NCBI RefSeq assembly: GCF_041381155.1
Contig: NC_091143.1
Span: forward strand, 41,246,996 to 41,310,995
DNA length: 64,000 nt
Reading direction: 5' to 3'
Origin: Argopecten irradians
Lineage: Eukaryota; Mollusca; Bivalvia; Pectinida; Pectinidae
The notes beneath the pieces are model-generated. The model saw only the letters and a list, made by a program, of their open reading frames with translations. It was not told the DNA's origin and did not search any database. The position numbers were made by a program, and so were the translations under genes. How positions within the stretch are numbered: position 1 is the first letter of the stretch; each line of letters opens with the position of its first letter. Positions 11,383-23,668 of the stretch are shown in pieces.

Positions 11383-12528
11383 AGCCTCACAGAAAAATTA
11401 GCTATACACATGATGGCATTTTTCATCCTTTTGTTATATTTGTGTATACATCCTTTTCTCCTTTTGTCATTCAATGTTTCTATGAGTCAGTCATTTGTTT
11501 TTTTTTAAATAAAATAACCAGCAGTAAACGGTCGCCAATCACTTCAATGACCTTTATGCTCCTAAAGCGATATACTTACCATATCATTGTAAATTTAAAT
11601 AGACTGTACCGTTGATACACCTTAAGTTAACTAGTATGGTGTAATGGCATGCGCAACACAGCCTTAGTATATGCCCATACAGATGTAGCTACAGATGTAA
11701 TATCAGATGTAATATTTCCAAATAAAGCACTATAGCCTTAACGTTCATGCGCAATACTACAAATGTGATTTTGAAAACATGAAACGGGTAATTACAATAC
11801 AAGATGTTAGTTAATTACCTTTTTTAATTTGTTTCTCCTTGCCGACTGTTCTAATTTTAATTTAGCAGTTTTAATGTATTCTAGTCACGTGGTGTGTACA
11901 CCATCAAGACTGATTTTAATGACTTTGTATAAGGTCAGTTTCATTTCATTCAAAATGGTAATAGTTCTTATGCGTGGTGTTAAACGTTCCCCCCAGCCCG
12001 AGTTTTATTGATCATGTCCTGGTTTGAGAGATTGTCGTTTTGTCTGTATGTGATGTTTCCTTATATGTCACTAGGACATCTACAACGACAAAACAACCTT
12101 AATACCAAGACAACGCCCCTCCCACACGAAACCGCACGAGACAAACGCCACTGCTTCACACATGGTAACAAAGTATAAAAATGTCTTATTAATAAGTAAA
12201 AGTTAGTCAGTATAGTGAAATTTGTAATTAGTAATAAGAATATTTAATTTCTTATCAGATAAAAATTTTGCATTTTCATTACAATAAACTATTTTTGGTA
12301 TCCCTCGAAAAATCTTTAATCAGATGTGATAAATTCAAAGACTCCATTCTACTGTATTCAGAACATGTAGTGCGGTTAAGCTACCAATGCTTTGGATGTG
12401 TTTTTCATTCGTATGCATATTTCTTATTCATATTTTGTTTAATTATATTTGCTTTCTTTTTGAGGTTACTTTAAATGAAAAACTTCATTGTTCTCGATAA
12501 CTTATTAAAGAGCGTGGTTATCTCAACC
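11383..12528. other. Intergenic DNA, nothing recognised
   Basis: Only short random open frames. GATGTAATATCAGATGTAATA-type local repetition occurs near 11690-11715. No gene evidence. Confidence 0.4.
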
Positions 12529-12658
12529 CACGATCGTTTCACTGAATTGTCACTTTTCAGGAAAAAATTCACATAAAACTTAAGTTGTTAGAACACGACC
12601 GCTTCATTGAATTGTCACATTTCAGGAAAATTTTCACATAAAAATCTTAGGCTGTCAT
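12529..12658 (+). repeat. Tandem duplication of a 65-bp unit
   Basis: Units 12529-12593 and 12594-12658 share GAATTGTCACWTTTCAGG and TTCACATAAAA in the same order, with scattered substitutions. Two copies only. Confidence 0.8.
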
Positions 12659-12870
12659 CAACAATACATTATGCTAATACATTTGGGAAACCTCTAATAC
12701 TGTCAGAAAATTGTGGTTTTAGAATGCCAACTTCCTCAAAAGGAAAGTCATGTGTGGACGAAAGATATCTATCGTTTGTCCTATAGATTTGTTTTGAAAA
12801 AAAAAAGAAGAGAGCTAGCAAATTTAACAAAGTAACTTTTAAAACGTAAATAAAGTCGAGGTATATCAAT

Positions 12871-13200
12871 TGGTACTATTTGGTTGTATTGTGTACTAAT
12901 GGGTACTCTTCTGTACTAGAGGGTACTATTTGGTAGTATCGGGTACTAGTGGGTACTTTTCTGTACTTGTGAGTACTATTTGGTAGTATCGGGTAGTAAT
13001 GGGTACTAATTGGTAGTCTTGGGTACTTTTGGGTTGTATTTGGTACTAGTGGGTACTATCGGGTACTATCGGGGATTATTGGGTACCATTGGGTACTATT
13101 TGGTAGTATTCAGTACTTGTAGGTACTAGTGGGTAGAATTGGGTATGTTTTGGTACTTTTGGCTACATTTGAGTATTATTGAGCACTAGTGTATACTATT
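12871..13200 (+). repeat. 33-copy decamer minisatellite, consensus GGGTACTATT
   Basis: Thirty-three consecutive 10-base units in perfect register from 12871 to 13200: units differ by substitutions but I find no insertion or deletion. GTAC is the most conserved core. A five-unit (50-bp) higher-order pattern shows in the first ~100 bases, where units 5 and 10 begin CTGTACT. The array ends exactly at the left end of MITE copy B. A period of 10 is about one helical turn. Confidence 0.95.
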
Positions 13201-13378
13201 TCGTATTTACAAATTATAGAGTTATCTGTCCTTGTGGGTAGGTATTGATTGTGGCGTCATGTGTTTGCGTTTGCATACTTTTCGGAGAAAACGAGGTGAA
13301 TTGCGGTCACAACATAATGACGTAACAATTGATACCAAGCCGCAAGGGAGCTAACTCTGTAATATTCAAAGACGAAAT
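13198..13378. mobile_element. Palindromic MITE, copy B
   Basis: Ends are ATTTCG and CGAAAT, perfect inverted termini, inside longer inverted arms (GAGTTATCTGTCCTTG against AAGGGAGCTAACTC). Flanked by TACT on both sides (13194-13197 and 13379-13382), a possible 4-bp target duplication. It abuts the decamer array. It shares the central CTTTTCGGAGAAAACG with copy C. Confidence 0.85.
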
Positions 13379-14966
13379 TACTGTGCATATATATATATAT
13401 ATATACATCGCAGGACTTGGTGGGGAACTGAATTACATAAAAATCAATTTGGAGAAATGGGATTCCTAATACTGTTTTTTGACACTATTTAAATATCTTC
13501 TGAATATATGACAGTCACATACATTTGAGTTAGTTGACGCCTTCGTATATAATACGCGTGTAGCATAGTGCAATATTAAAAAGCAGCTATGAAAAGTCAA
13601 ACATTAAAAGCGATTCCTTTCGTTTTCATAACCTAGAACAGATCTGAAATCGAATCAATTTATGAGGTGTACTTTACTCTGAATACAATACCAGAGATTT
13701 AAATACTAGTTTTAATCTCTGGCAATACTATTAAAATGGTTACTTGTATTCTTTTAAACCAGTGCGTTCAATATTCGAGTCTGTATTATTCGTTGCCCTG
13801 TTTTCGACAGAATCATACTTCTTCACTTTCATTTTGGATGAAAATTGTACCCTCCTGTAGTCGCTAGTCTTGTCTCTAAAAAAATACACTTGTACGTGTG
13901 TAATTGCTATAATTTACACAAGTCACTGATGGTCGGGGATAATGTCCGCTTAGGTGTGACTTACACGTCCATGAGGGAACGCACGTGCGCCTGATCCTTG
14001 TCTGTCCATTACATAGGTGAGTTGAAAGTAATTCACTATGTCTAAGAAAGAGTGATTTAGTTCTGTTAATAGAAGAGTATATTTGAACTTTCGTAAATGC
14101 TGATTCTAAGAAGAATCGAGGAGAATTCCAAATAGCGTGTTTGCAATTTAATTTTTGCTAGCGCTTTTGTAAGTAGTTTGAGATTTTCGACGATGCTGGA
14201 AATGTTCAGTTTCCTGTTTTATTAACAACCATGGTTATTTAAGTACAGGGTCTCTTGTTTGTGCAATGTGTTGTGGTATGTACTGTAGGTGTATAGATAC
14301 ATGCTAAGGTAAGCTGGGGTACATTCGTTTTGTGTTTCCATGTAGTAGTGGCATTTTTGTCTTTTATGTAGTTTTGACTTACTGAACCATACCTCCGAAG
14401 ACATCATACAGGCTGGAACATAGAGATACTTTTAATTATTTTCTGGTCAAAATATAGTTATGATATACATTTCTAGATTTGTTGGAACAATTTCTTATTA
14501 TTTTCGAAAATAGTTATTAACTTACAAGATGTGAGTTATTATTTAATTGAACTTACAATTTTAAAAACCCTCACGAATAGATCATGGACGTTAAATTCTG
14601 ATAACGTTTTATGTAAATGTGTCAGCTACACATATCATTAGGGAATGTTGTCTACTTCAAAGGGGATCGTGCGACCTTGACACGCATTACTTCGCTTGGC
14701 ACACCAACCGTGACTCGCGTAGGTTCGCATGTCATGGACAACCCTTTGTTTTAAGTGTTTATCATTCATAATTCATGCCTTTGTAAGGGAAGTGTGGAAA
14801 ATAAATTATGTGACCATACTAACCTATTGGCCCAGTGTTGCTTCTCAAATGTCCGTTTGTATGATAAATTAGTTACCCAGGTGGCCATGCTCATGTGTCC
14901 ACAAATATTCTGTAAAACATACAGTTGGTAGTAGACTAAAGGTTACACATTGTGCACACGGTGTGA
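13379..14966. other. Intergenic DNA with a TA microsatellite
   Basis: A (TA)n run of about 18 bases starts near 13387. The rest is unremarkable AT-rich DNA with no supported exon; the 61-codon frame on the - strand at 14222-14407 has no recognisable features. Confidence 0.4.
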
Positions 14967-15073
14967 ACTACGAGTGGACACGGAGTGCACGAGGTTCAGA
15001 CTACAGGTAGACACGGAGTGCACGAGGTTTAGACTACAGGTAGACACGGAGGGCACAAGATTTAGACTACAGG
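14967..15073 (+). repeat. 33-bp tandem repeat, 3.2 copies
   Basis: Three consecutive 33-base units starting ACTAC, plus ACTACAGG of a fourth. Shared core GACACGGAGTGCACGAGG; the third unit is the most diverged. No frame is kept open beyond chance. Confidence 0.9.
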
Positions 15074-15699
15074 ACTCGACGTAAACGACATGGTATACAT
15101 AATTCATCTTTGTTACCATAATGTGACTTTTAGATCAGCCTTCAATCTCCTAAATGTAGATTTAGAATGTCATCAACTAATTTTCATCAAAAATTAATAG
15201 CAGACTAAACAACCTTAAGCATGCGCATGCGCAAAGCCAAACCTAATCTGCTATCTGTTAACTCTCACGAAGTGTGTTGTTAGTATATAGTCATACACGA
15301 GTTGTCTATCTTCCTCTATACCATGATTTCTGAACAAGCATTTTTTTCGCATGTCAAATACTATTGTGAGACCAATAACTTTCTTTGGATTAACAAGGTC
15401 CGTCGAGGACACATCACGTCGCGTGAGCGGTACGGTAGATATTAAGAATAGTAGTTATGTTTGTTTTGGACAAAAATAATATGTAAATGCGTGTATACGC
15501 ATAAAATAATTGGAAACCTACAAAAAAGTAAAGAAAACTATGCCCGAGTGATTTTCGGAGGCAGTGGTCCACTACGACACATAGGGACAAATTCGTACCC
15601 GGCCAGAAGGTATAGTAGGCCGGGTACGTATATTCGTTCTAAGCATCCCCTAGTACATGTGCTGATATTACAAACATCAATTGCTTTCAGCAAATGTCA
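15074..15699. other. Intergenic DNA with a short perfect hairpin
   Basis: CGTACCCGGCC (15594-15604) faces GGCCGGGTACG (15618-15628): perfect 11-bp arms around 13 bases. It lies inside a 92-codon open frame (15461-15739) that continues into the tandem array and is probably not a gene. Nothing else seen. Confidence 0.5.
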
Positions 15700-16710
15700 T
15701 CAGCAGCCATCTTGGAAAAGGACACCCAAAGACGACTAACTTGTTTTTAAATTCTATTAATTTTTTTAATTAGTATCGCAAACATTTTATTTGTCAATGA
15801 TACATCAATTAGGAATGAATAAAGTAAAAAAAGTATCAAATATATTGCTTAAATGAAGTTTTTGAAAAAAATGGCGGCCATCATGGAAAATGACAACTAT
15901 TGTCATTCTTAATTTGACGTCAAATTGATATAAAATTTCTTAAAGTTATACTAATTTTAAAAAATTGGTGTCGTAAATGTTTTATTTTCAATTTATACAT
16001 GAAATTTGAATTAATACAATGAAAAAAATCAGAAATATTGCTTACCATTGATCTATAATAAGGTTTTTAAAAAGTTTTGGCGGCCATCTCGGAAAATGGC
16101 AACTATTGACGTCAAATTGATATAAAATTTCTTTAAATCTATTAATTTAAAAAAAAAAAAATACACTCGCAAATGTTTTATTTTTCATTCATACATGAAA
16201 TTGGAATTAATAAAATGAAAATATCAGAAAAATTGCTTACAATTGATCTACAATGAGGTTTTTGAAAAAAAAAATGGCGGCCATCTTGGAAAATGACACC
16301 TAATGACGTCAAATAGATATAACATTTTTTTTAAATGTTGATACTTTTTTTAATTAGTGTCGCAGATATTTCTTTTTCACTCATACTTCAATTCGGGATG
16401 TATAAAATGAAAAAATGAATAAAAATCGCTTGCCATTGATCTATAATGAGGTTTTTAAAAAAAACTTGGCGGCCATCTTGGAAAATGGCGCCCAATGACG
16501 CCAGATTGATAAAGAATTTCTTTAACTTCGATCAATTTTAAAAAATTAATGTCGCAAATGTTTTATTTTTCATTCATACATCATTTAGGAATGAATAAAG
16601 GAAAAAATCAGAAACATTGCTTATTATTGATCTAAATTGAGGTTTTGAAAAATTTTGCCGCCATCTTGGAAAATGGCCGCCAGTGACGTCATAAGGCTAA
16701 TTCGCGATGG
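15700..16710 (+). repeat. ~190-bp tandem array, six units
   Basis: Six units, each marked by GGCGGCCATCTTGGAAAATG or a close variant, with the GCCA of each at 15706, 15877, 16083, 16280, 16472 and 16660 (spacings 171, 206, 197, 192, 188). Each is followed by a TGACGTC-type motif, an AT-rich part and TTTTATTTTTCATTCATACAT. The first unit is incomplete. Units are strongly diverged, so the array is old. Confidence 0.9.
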
Positions 16711-18269
16711 CCCAGAGGCCAAAAAGTTTCTTTTTGCCTAAATTTCATTTGTGCCAAGTTTCTTGTTTTAATCATAATGTGCACAATTTGGCCATATTTC
16801 TGCACTTATGTGCTCCACTGTTAACGATATCGTTGTCTCTATAAGTCCTTAATCCGCTAATCACGCAATGATTCCAAGAATAGAAAGACCACATACCTGT
16901 TGACCTAGGCTGTGGGTCAGTGGGGTATGGATCTCCTGATTTATTGTCAATGAATAATTAATCTCCCAACATTGGGTATTCTTAGTGCAATGTAACACTA
17001 TAGGCGAACGAATAACGTTGGACAAAGGTAGAATGGGACAGGTCTGTGAGAAAAAGAATAGGTTAACGTTTTATGTCCCATAAAATAAAACATTGTATAG
17101 ACATAATTATCTATATCGGTATAGTGCTGCAGTTCTATCTTATATGAGTTTACGTTTTTTATGGATACGTATTCTAATTATCATAAAATAGGTCTTATAT
17201 CAATCCGGCCATTTAGGAAATTCATGGAAAACTGCAAGTTGAAACGAAGACTTGATCAAAATATCTATAGCAAATTATTTTTAAAAAATAAAGTTTGCCA
17301 GAAAGTTCCCGATTGCATGAAAGAATCGAATTTATCTTCCCTCAAATTGCGATTTGGAAACATTATTCTTCATAGAGAACAATAATGAAAATGTCATTGT
17401 TTTATCGAATAAACTCAACATTAGAATAACAACGACGAAACGTTTTATTGTTGTTAGATACGTCATATTTCACAGTACAGTAGACAATGCAATGCTTACT
17501 TTCAATACCGAAATATACAATTACATTGTTTCGTACAGTAAAAACATTGATTTTATCTTGTGTCAAATAAATACAAATGTAACATTGACATATCAATACT
17601 TATTTGCAAAGAAGATATTCAATTGCTATAAATAAATAAATAGATAAGTATATTTCGTGAAAGCCTTAAGTGGTTTTTTGACCTACATATTATGAATCCA
17701 GAATATAGTGTTTGTTCCTGTTCACGAAAATTGGACTTAAATTTGTTCACTCTTTTTTTTTTAACTTTTGGAGAGCGAAATAACGTTTCCCTAAAGATTA
17801 ACGAACTGTCTGGCTTTAATAATTTGTATGCTTGGTCCAAATTACAATACCCCTCAAAATATCACCACTAGATATCTATCAGCTACTCAGTATATTCTCA
17901 ATCACCTCATCTACATGTATCAAAGTTATATCCCTTCATTTCACTCCATCCAGTCGGATCCCCTCGGAGAAATTTCCGGTAATCATTAAAAAATATAACA
18001 TTTCCGAAGATTGACGGAAATTACTCCGAGATGTCGCGATTGCACTCCGTCATTACAGCAATGGCGAAATGAACCGAAGGGAAGTAACTCTGATAGATTG
18101 TGATGATTTTTGAAGTAACGCCAGACTTTTTTTCTACAGATGCTTCTTATGACAGAGCATAAATGATACCCATCATTTGATTAATAACTGATGTTTTATC
18201 GTGTATACGCGTGTCGAATCAGCACAAAAACACATATAATTATAATTAATTTTGCTTTTGGTACATGCA
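16711..18269. other. Intergenic DNA with a foldback
   Basis: CTCGGAGAAATTTCCG (17963-17978) faces CGGAAATTACTCCGAG (18015-18030), 15 of 16 pairing. GGGAAGTAACTCT at about 18080 resembles ends of short elements in this window. Overlapping open frames of 60-93 codons at 17161-18014 are AT-rich on both strands and not protein-like. Confidence 0.5.
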
Positions 18270-18495
18270 CAATCAGTAATTCATTCCATATAGGGCAAGT
18301 GCCATGGTATTTTTTTCGGGACACAATTAATTATTCTTAATAATTTTATCTTAATGAAGTTATATTAAGAAGCTCAAACTTTTGAATGATGGTTATGGTC
18401 TAAAGTAAGTAACTTTTGTAACTGAAGAAAAATACTCGTCTGTTCCTGTTTTTGATAAGAGAAAGATACCATTTGTCAGCGGCGAAGCAGATTTA
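18270..18495 (+). repeat. ~220-bp dispersed repeat, copy 1
   Basis: Same orientation and order as 44272-44520: AATCAGTA, CCATATAG, TTTTTTCGGGACRCAATTAA, AGTAAGTAACTTTT, GAAGAAAAAT, GTCAGCGG. Substitutions and indels throughout, including about 19 bases present only in the other copy. No terminal repeats or coding seen; unclassified. Confidence 0.8.
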
Positions 18496-19965
18496 ACCTG
18501 CAATAGAATTGAATATCAAACATGCATTTTTGTACAACCAATAGCGTTGTTTCCACACAACAACAACTTCGCAGCCATCGACAAGACAATGATTTTGTTT
18601 TTTTTTATTTCAAACATGGATATGTAGACTTTGTGCAAGCATATTATATTTTGTTTCTGATTGACATGTAACTTCCTACATTGATAGTATGCACATGTGC
18701 CTTTGTCGAAATATTATGCTTAAATAACGAAAGACCTTCTATAAGTGCTAATGCAACAGCTTGGATATTGATATGTACATTTGTAATTGGTTGTAAAAGT
18801 ACTAGAAGCAACCCAAACATTCATATATGAAAAATAGCGATACATATAGATGTCTACCAAAGCATCAGATGCGTAATCTACGTGCGTATACTTACAAGTT
18901 TATCTAAACTTTACTAAAACAAAGGTTTAACCATGCGATAGTTTACTTGTCGTTTAGATAGTTCATTTAGCAAATTGTGCAATGCATACATATTAGACGC
19001 AATGACTGAAAAACGGAGAAAAAAATCTTTATACTTTGTTCCTGATGACATTGACGGATCGCCAGTCAATCAAACCGCACCTGACTTTGCATTTTGTATT
19101 GTGTATGCCACGATGTTTGCTCCGACATTGAATAGATATACGTGCGTTTGCGGATACGAGGCGTGGCCACATACTGCCTGGCGATCGGTCACTTTTAAAA
19201 CCAATTCCTGATATTTAAAAAATGAAAATAGAGAAAGAAAGGGAAAAGAAATCTTCTAAAATAGCTCATGTGTTCTCTTAAATAATTCCCGCGTTAGTTT
19301 TAAAAGGAACAAATTCCCAATAAAAAGCAGACGACTTTATAAAAACGAAAATCAATCGATCATATCGCAAAAGCAAACAGTTTATGGAGAAAAATAAATT
19401 AAATCTCATCTGTTTTCCAATTTTTCAAGAAATGAAATGCTATAATGTTATGAATGTGTGACGTCTAGCTAGTTCCATTTGATGTCATTTACGTCATCAT
19501 GTTACAAAATATAACATGACTTTCTAAACATTTGTCCTACAGAGAGAGGGATTACATAAATAGATATTAGTGTATATTCTTTTGCAAATCATTGACATTT
19601 TGACAATCCTTGGGTACATGGTACTTTTCACCCAATCCAGCGTAATAAAACTATCTTGGATGACAATAGCGTTTGATTCATGACATGGTGAAAAGGCAGA
19701 CATTTTACAAATGAAGAATCGTTCATATTATGTAACACGACTGAGAAGCACACAAAAATGTGAAATAGTTCTACAACATGAAATGCACTTTACAACACTA
19801 TGACCTTTGAGGTCTTGACCTTTCTTTGCTAAAGGATGAATAAATACCGAGTTTGCAATCGTCATTGTTCGCAATTCGTGTCCATACGCTATATATATAG
19901 CATACCACATGTTCGGTCGTTATAGGAATGTTGAAATCATCTGGTGGTGTTAATTTAATCTATTT
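18496..19965. other. Region downstream of the - strand Ser/Arg-rich gene
   Basis: Probably contains the 3' UTR of the gene ending at 19966 (transcribed leftward). The 78-codon + strand frame at 18975-19211 has slightly higher GC but no recognisable domain. Nothing else seen. Confidence 0.4.
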
Positions 19966-22207
19966 TCACTCCGTTAAAGTCGTATCCCTTGAAAGGTTCG
20001 TGATTGTTAGCGATGATGTCAACTCCCAGTCATTTTGATCACAGGATGTGACGTCATTTGTCACATTCTGTTGACGTAATTTAATCTTTCTCATTTCCTC
20101 AACCAAATTATGTTCCGAAAACTTCCTCCGAGATCCTCTACTCCAGGAAAGACGTTCGGAAGATGGCCTCAAATCATTTGGTAAATTTCGCACACTTTTT
20201 GATCTTAAGCTTTGGATTTTAAAACCGTTCGTTAGCCAACGAGAAATCCGTTGTTTCAATAACGGGTGCTTATTCACTAGATGCTGATGAAACCCATTAA
20301 CTTTTTCTTCACATCCGTTTGACAGATGTATCCCCGATTGTCTCCCTTTGTTTTGTGATTGTGGTCGGTACTGATTTCCATCCGAATTTTTTCTGAAAAT
20401 AAAACGTCGATTTAACAATTATTGCACATAAACCGGAAAACTATACAAATGAAACAAGTTGATAGAAGCTGATTTTGTAAAAAAAGTGTTTGTTGACTGT
20501 AGCAGATACACTGCAAATTATTATCTTTATAAAAATAAACGCAAATATAGGCTATTAGCGCATTTTCTCATAGAGGGATCTTCCTTTCAATTAAGAAGTT
20601 TCTATTTTTTATCGAGTAACCATAAACCTAAATCCAAGGGCACGTAAAAGAGCTTATTCTGTGTAGATTTGTATTTGATGTACTTACAAATTTCTTTATT
20701 TGAATTAATCTAAACATTAAGTATAGCATATGGTTTCATTTTATTGCGCTTCATTAAACGAACCATACACCAGATATTTAAATATTTGGACAGGGTTCGC
20801 ATCTTATTAAATACATATATCAAAGAATCGTACAAAAGAAACAATACCTGGAAATTACTTACTTTAGATTTGAAACTGAATTGACATTGTTTGTTGACGT
20901 TGAGCATGAATTTCTGATTATAAAATTCGGTGGAACGAAATTGTTATTTTCCATATCAGCTTCAGCATATCCACTGGGAATTGAACGCGGAGAACGAGCA
21001 GACGACAGACGCCCGATCTCCACACTTCGCGGGCGTCGATGGTATCCTCCAATCTTGTACCGATTGTTGGCAGACAGACACACCCTATCTCGGTAACTGT
21101 CGTCTGGTACCTTGGGGAGTCGCGTAGAATGTATACGAATACTGGGTGGTCTAGACGGAATGTCATTTATGTGATTTGTACCATTGACCTCCAAAAGTTT
21201 TCCATTATGTAGATCATCGTCTCTAGAAGTGAAGTCTTCAGTCGATACATCGAGTCTCACAGATCGATCTCCAAAGTGTCCATTGGTTAAGGGGTATATG
21301 CTTGTCTCTTCATCTGAAAAAGAAAATAAAAGGACGTCACATAATTGGCAAGTCTAGTAGAGATAGGTTTGCTTAAACAGACAAAAGATTTGCAGAAGGT
21401 CCCATTGAAAAACTATATGCCCACTCCCAGAGTACCATATTTGAATAAAACCAAAATATGTGAAAAGTTCGTCATATCACAAAAATGAATGAAAATAATG
21501 TTAAACAAATTAGTCGTGACAGTCATATATGCTTATATATCGTTAACTAAATATAGAATATATATAAGAATCTTTAGTCAAGACTTCAATTATCTGAACA
21601 TTGAAGTTTTACTACTATCATAATAAGTGTACGTAAAACGAACAGAATCATAACAAATAAAAAGAATAATGTTATACAAATGTATATAATGTAATAATAA
21701 TGTTATAAAAATGTAAGGAATAATGTAATAAATAATGTAATGAACAATGTAATAAATCATGTAATGAAAAGTGTAATAATAATGTAATAAATAATGTAAT
21801 AAATAATGTAATAAATTATATTTTCATGACCAAACAGACCTTTAAATTTGAAATGCATTATACATGACCCTATAAGTTTAAATTTCGTAATAAAGATTCG
21901 CTATCTTAATCTTTATATCTGTGTTTACAAATCGTTGTATATCGATCGTTCAAGATAAGAAAATATCCATGTAAAAAGGTACAAATGAGTCTTATTATTA
22001 TTGCATCATTTTTAACGATTGTCTTTTAGTTTTTAATCAAAGTAGAATGTTTGATAATACGTTACCTGAACTAAACCCGTTTGGGAGTCGGAGAGCCTGC
22101 TCGCTAAGGTCAGTGATAGATGGGTGGTACGTCTCACGAGCTGAATGGGAACGCCTGTACAGTACTCGAGGACAAGCGTCCGACTTTTCTACATTACGGT
22201 AGTACAT
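19966..22207 (-). CDS. Uncharacterised basic Ser/Arg-rich protein, 339 residues, three coding exons
   Basis: Coding exons on the - strand: 22207-22066 (47 codons plus 1 base), 21313-20863 and 20392-19966. Every junction has GT/AG sites (GTAACG, GTAAGT donors; TTTTCAG acceptors) and the phases match, giving 339 residues. The start ATG follows a TAG in frame 13 bases upstream, inside an exon whose acceptor is at 22239-22240, so a 5' UTR exon lies farther upstream. The product is hydrophilic and basic, with many RS, SR and RSP-like pairs in the middle (around YHRRPRSVEIGRLSSARSPR) and a C-terminal part with KHPLLKQRISRWLTNGFK and an EEMRKIKLRQQN stretch that may be helical. No signal peptide, membrane segment or domain I know. 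Likely intracellular and phosphorylated (inference). Function unknown. Confidence 0.8.
21724..21818 (+). repeat. 12-bp tandem repeat in an intron
   Basis: About eight units of consensus GTAATAAATAAT, one unit of 11 bases. It lies in the first coding intron of the - strand Ser/Arg-rich gene. Less regular AATGTTATA-like copies precede it from about 21668. Confidence 0.9.
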
Positions 22208-22238
22208 TGTGTTGTTGTTCAGCTAACACTTATCATGT

Positions 22239-23668
22239 CTGCAAGGATAAAAGAATGACATGTTAAGTCCTCAATATTATCACAGATGGAACATTCTGCA
22301 GTTTTCAGTCGATATGTATCGTTTCAGCACGGAGAAAAGTAAAACAGATCTAGATTAACCTTACAATTATATTATAACAAATTCAGAACCCATTCAATAC
22401 ATATTGATTGAATCGCTGATGGTACTTCACTTAAACTTGTCTTATGAGTTTTGAAGTCACACCTACTTTTTTCTTTCTAATTTAGTGATGTCTATAAGAT
22501 TAGGTTTCCTGTTGATATAGCATATAGTACATGTTTTTTTCATGTGTGAATTGACCTTATTCTGGCATACACGTTTTATTCCATCTATTTCTGTATGTCC
22601 TTGCGTGACCATCCCTATTGGTTGTAATTACCTACACCAGGTGTTCCCTAGATAGATAATTCATTTCCTTATCGTCTGCATTGTTGCTAAAAGGACACAA
22701 AATACTTTCCGTTATCATGTAAACGCTAAGCGCGAGGGTTAATATGCCAAGAGCGTATTAAAAGTACGCTGAAGATTAAAATAAGTACTTCAATCAGAAC
22801 TCAAAATGCATTTATCAAACCCAGTTATTGCATGTACCAAAACTCATTTGAACGAAGACTAAGAGAAATAGAGATAGGTTTTAGTAGAAGAAAAATCTTT
22901 GTCAATTCCATCTGATAAGTTAAAGTGACATTTCTCTCTCATGGAACGACCAGCCATGGCATGACTTTAAGTTGCTGATGAGGAAACGCTGAGGATGCGA
23001 AAGAAGTGATGAAAGAACTTATATAAAAATCACCTCTAATGTTAATATGTATGCATATGGTATCTATAACATGTTGCAACTTTGTTCATTTTGTAAAGCA
23101 AATTGATACAACTATACTTCACAGAAATGAAAAATGGGAAAAAAGTCAACGAGAATCCAGAAACAATGCACTTTATTGAATTATGAACATTAAAGGAATT
23201 ATTATTTGTCCTTGTATGGGGTCTTTGCGACTGTTATATATTGGACCTCGTTAAGTCCTATATCACTTCTAGATCTATTTTAGGCACTGCTTACGCTCAA
23301 CACTTACCGAAAGGGACAAATATTCACCCGTTGAAAGTTAAATGTCAATAACCCCATTGACTGTCAATGGGTTGCGTCTGATAGTCAGCTTCAGTAACAT
23401 AGAGCCATAAAGTACTATAAATCACGTCTGGATGACAGGCTTCCATAAACAGTCAAAGTCGCTCGTAGGATATTATGCAAATTGAAAGCAAAAATAAATG
23501 GTCGACAAATCGTACCAAATGTTTTGTACTAGAAAGTTGAAACATAACACTGCATTCTATAACACCATTATGCAGACATTTATAACAATTCTGTAGTTAG
23601 TATCATCGCAAGCACTGCAAGTTACTAATACGATGTGTAACACAAGAATTTTTACAATAGACAATTTC
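22239..23668. other. 5' intron/upstream region of the Ser/Arg-rich gene
   Basis: Begins (on the - strand) with the acceptor CTTGCAG at 22239-22245. The 5' non-coding exon of the gene should lie at higher coordinates, but I cannot place it. No other coding or repeat features seen. Confidence 0.4.

Noticed and set aside
15461-15739. 92-codon frame before the 190-bp array
   Set aside because: Spans a perfect hairpin and the first array unit, so it is repeat-derived rather than a gene.
12871-16710. CRISPR-like array (decamers and ~190-bp units)
   Set aside because: No constant repeat with unique spacers, and the DNA is eukaryotic; these are tandem repeats.
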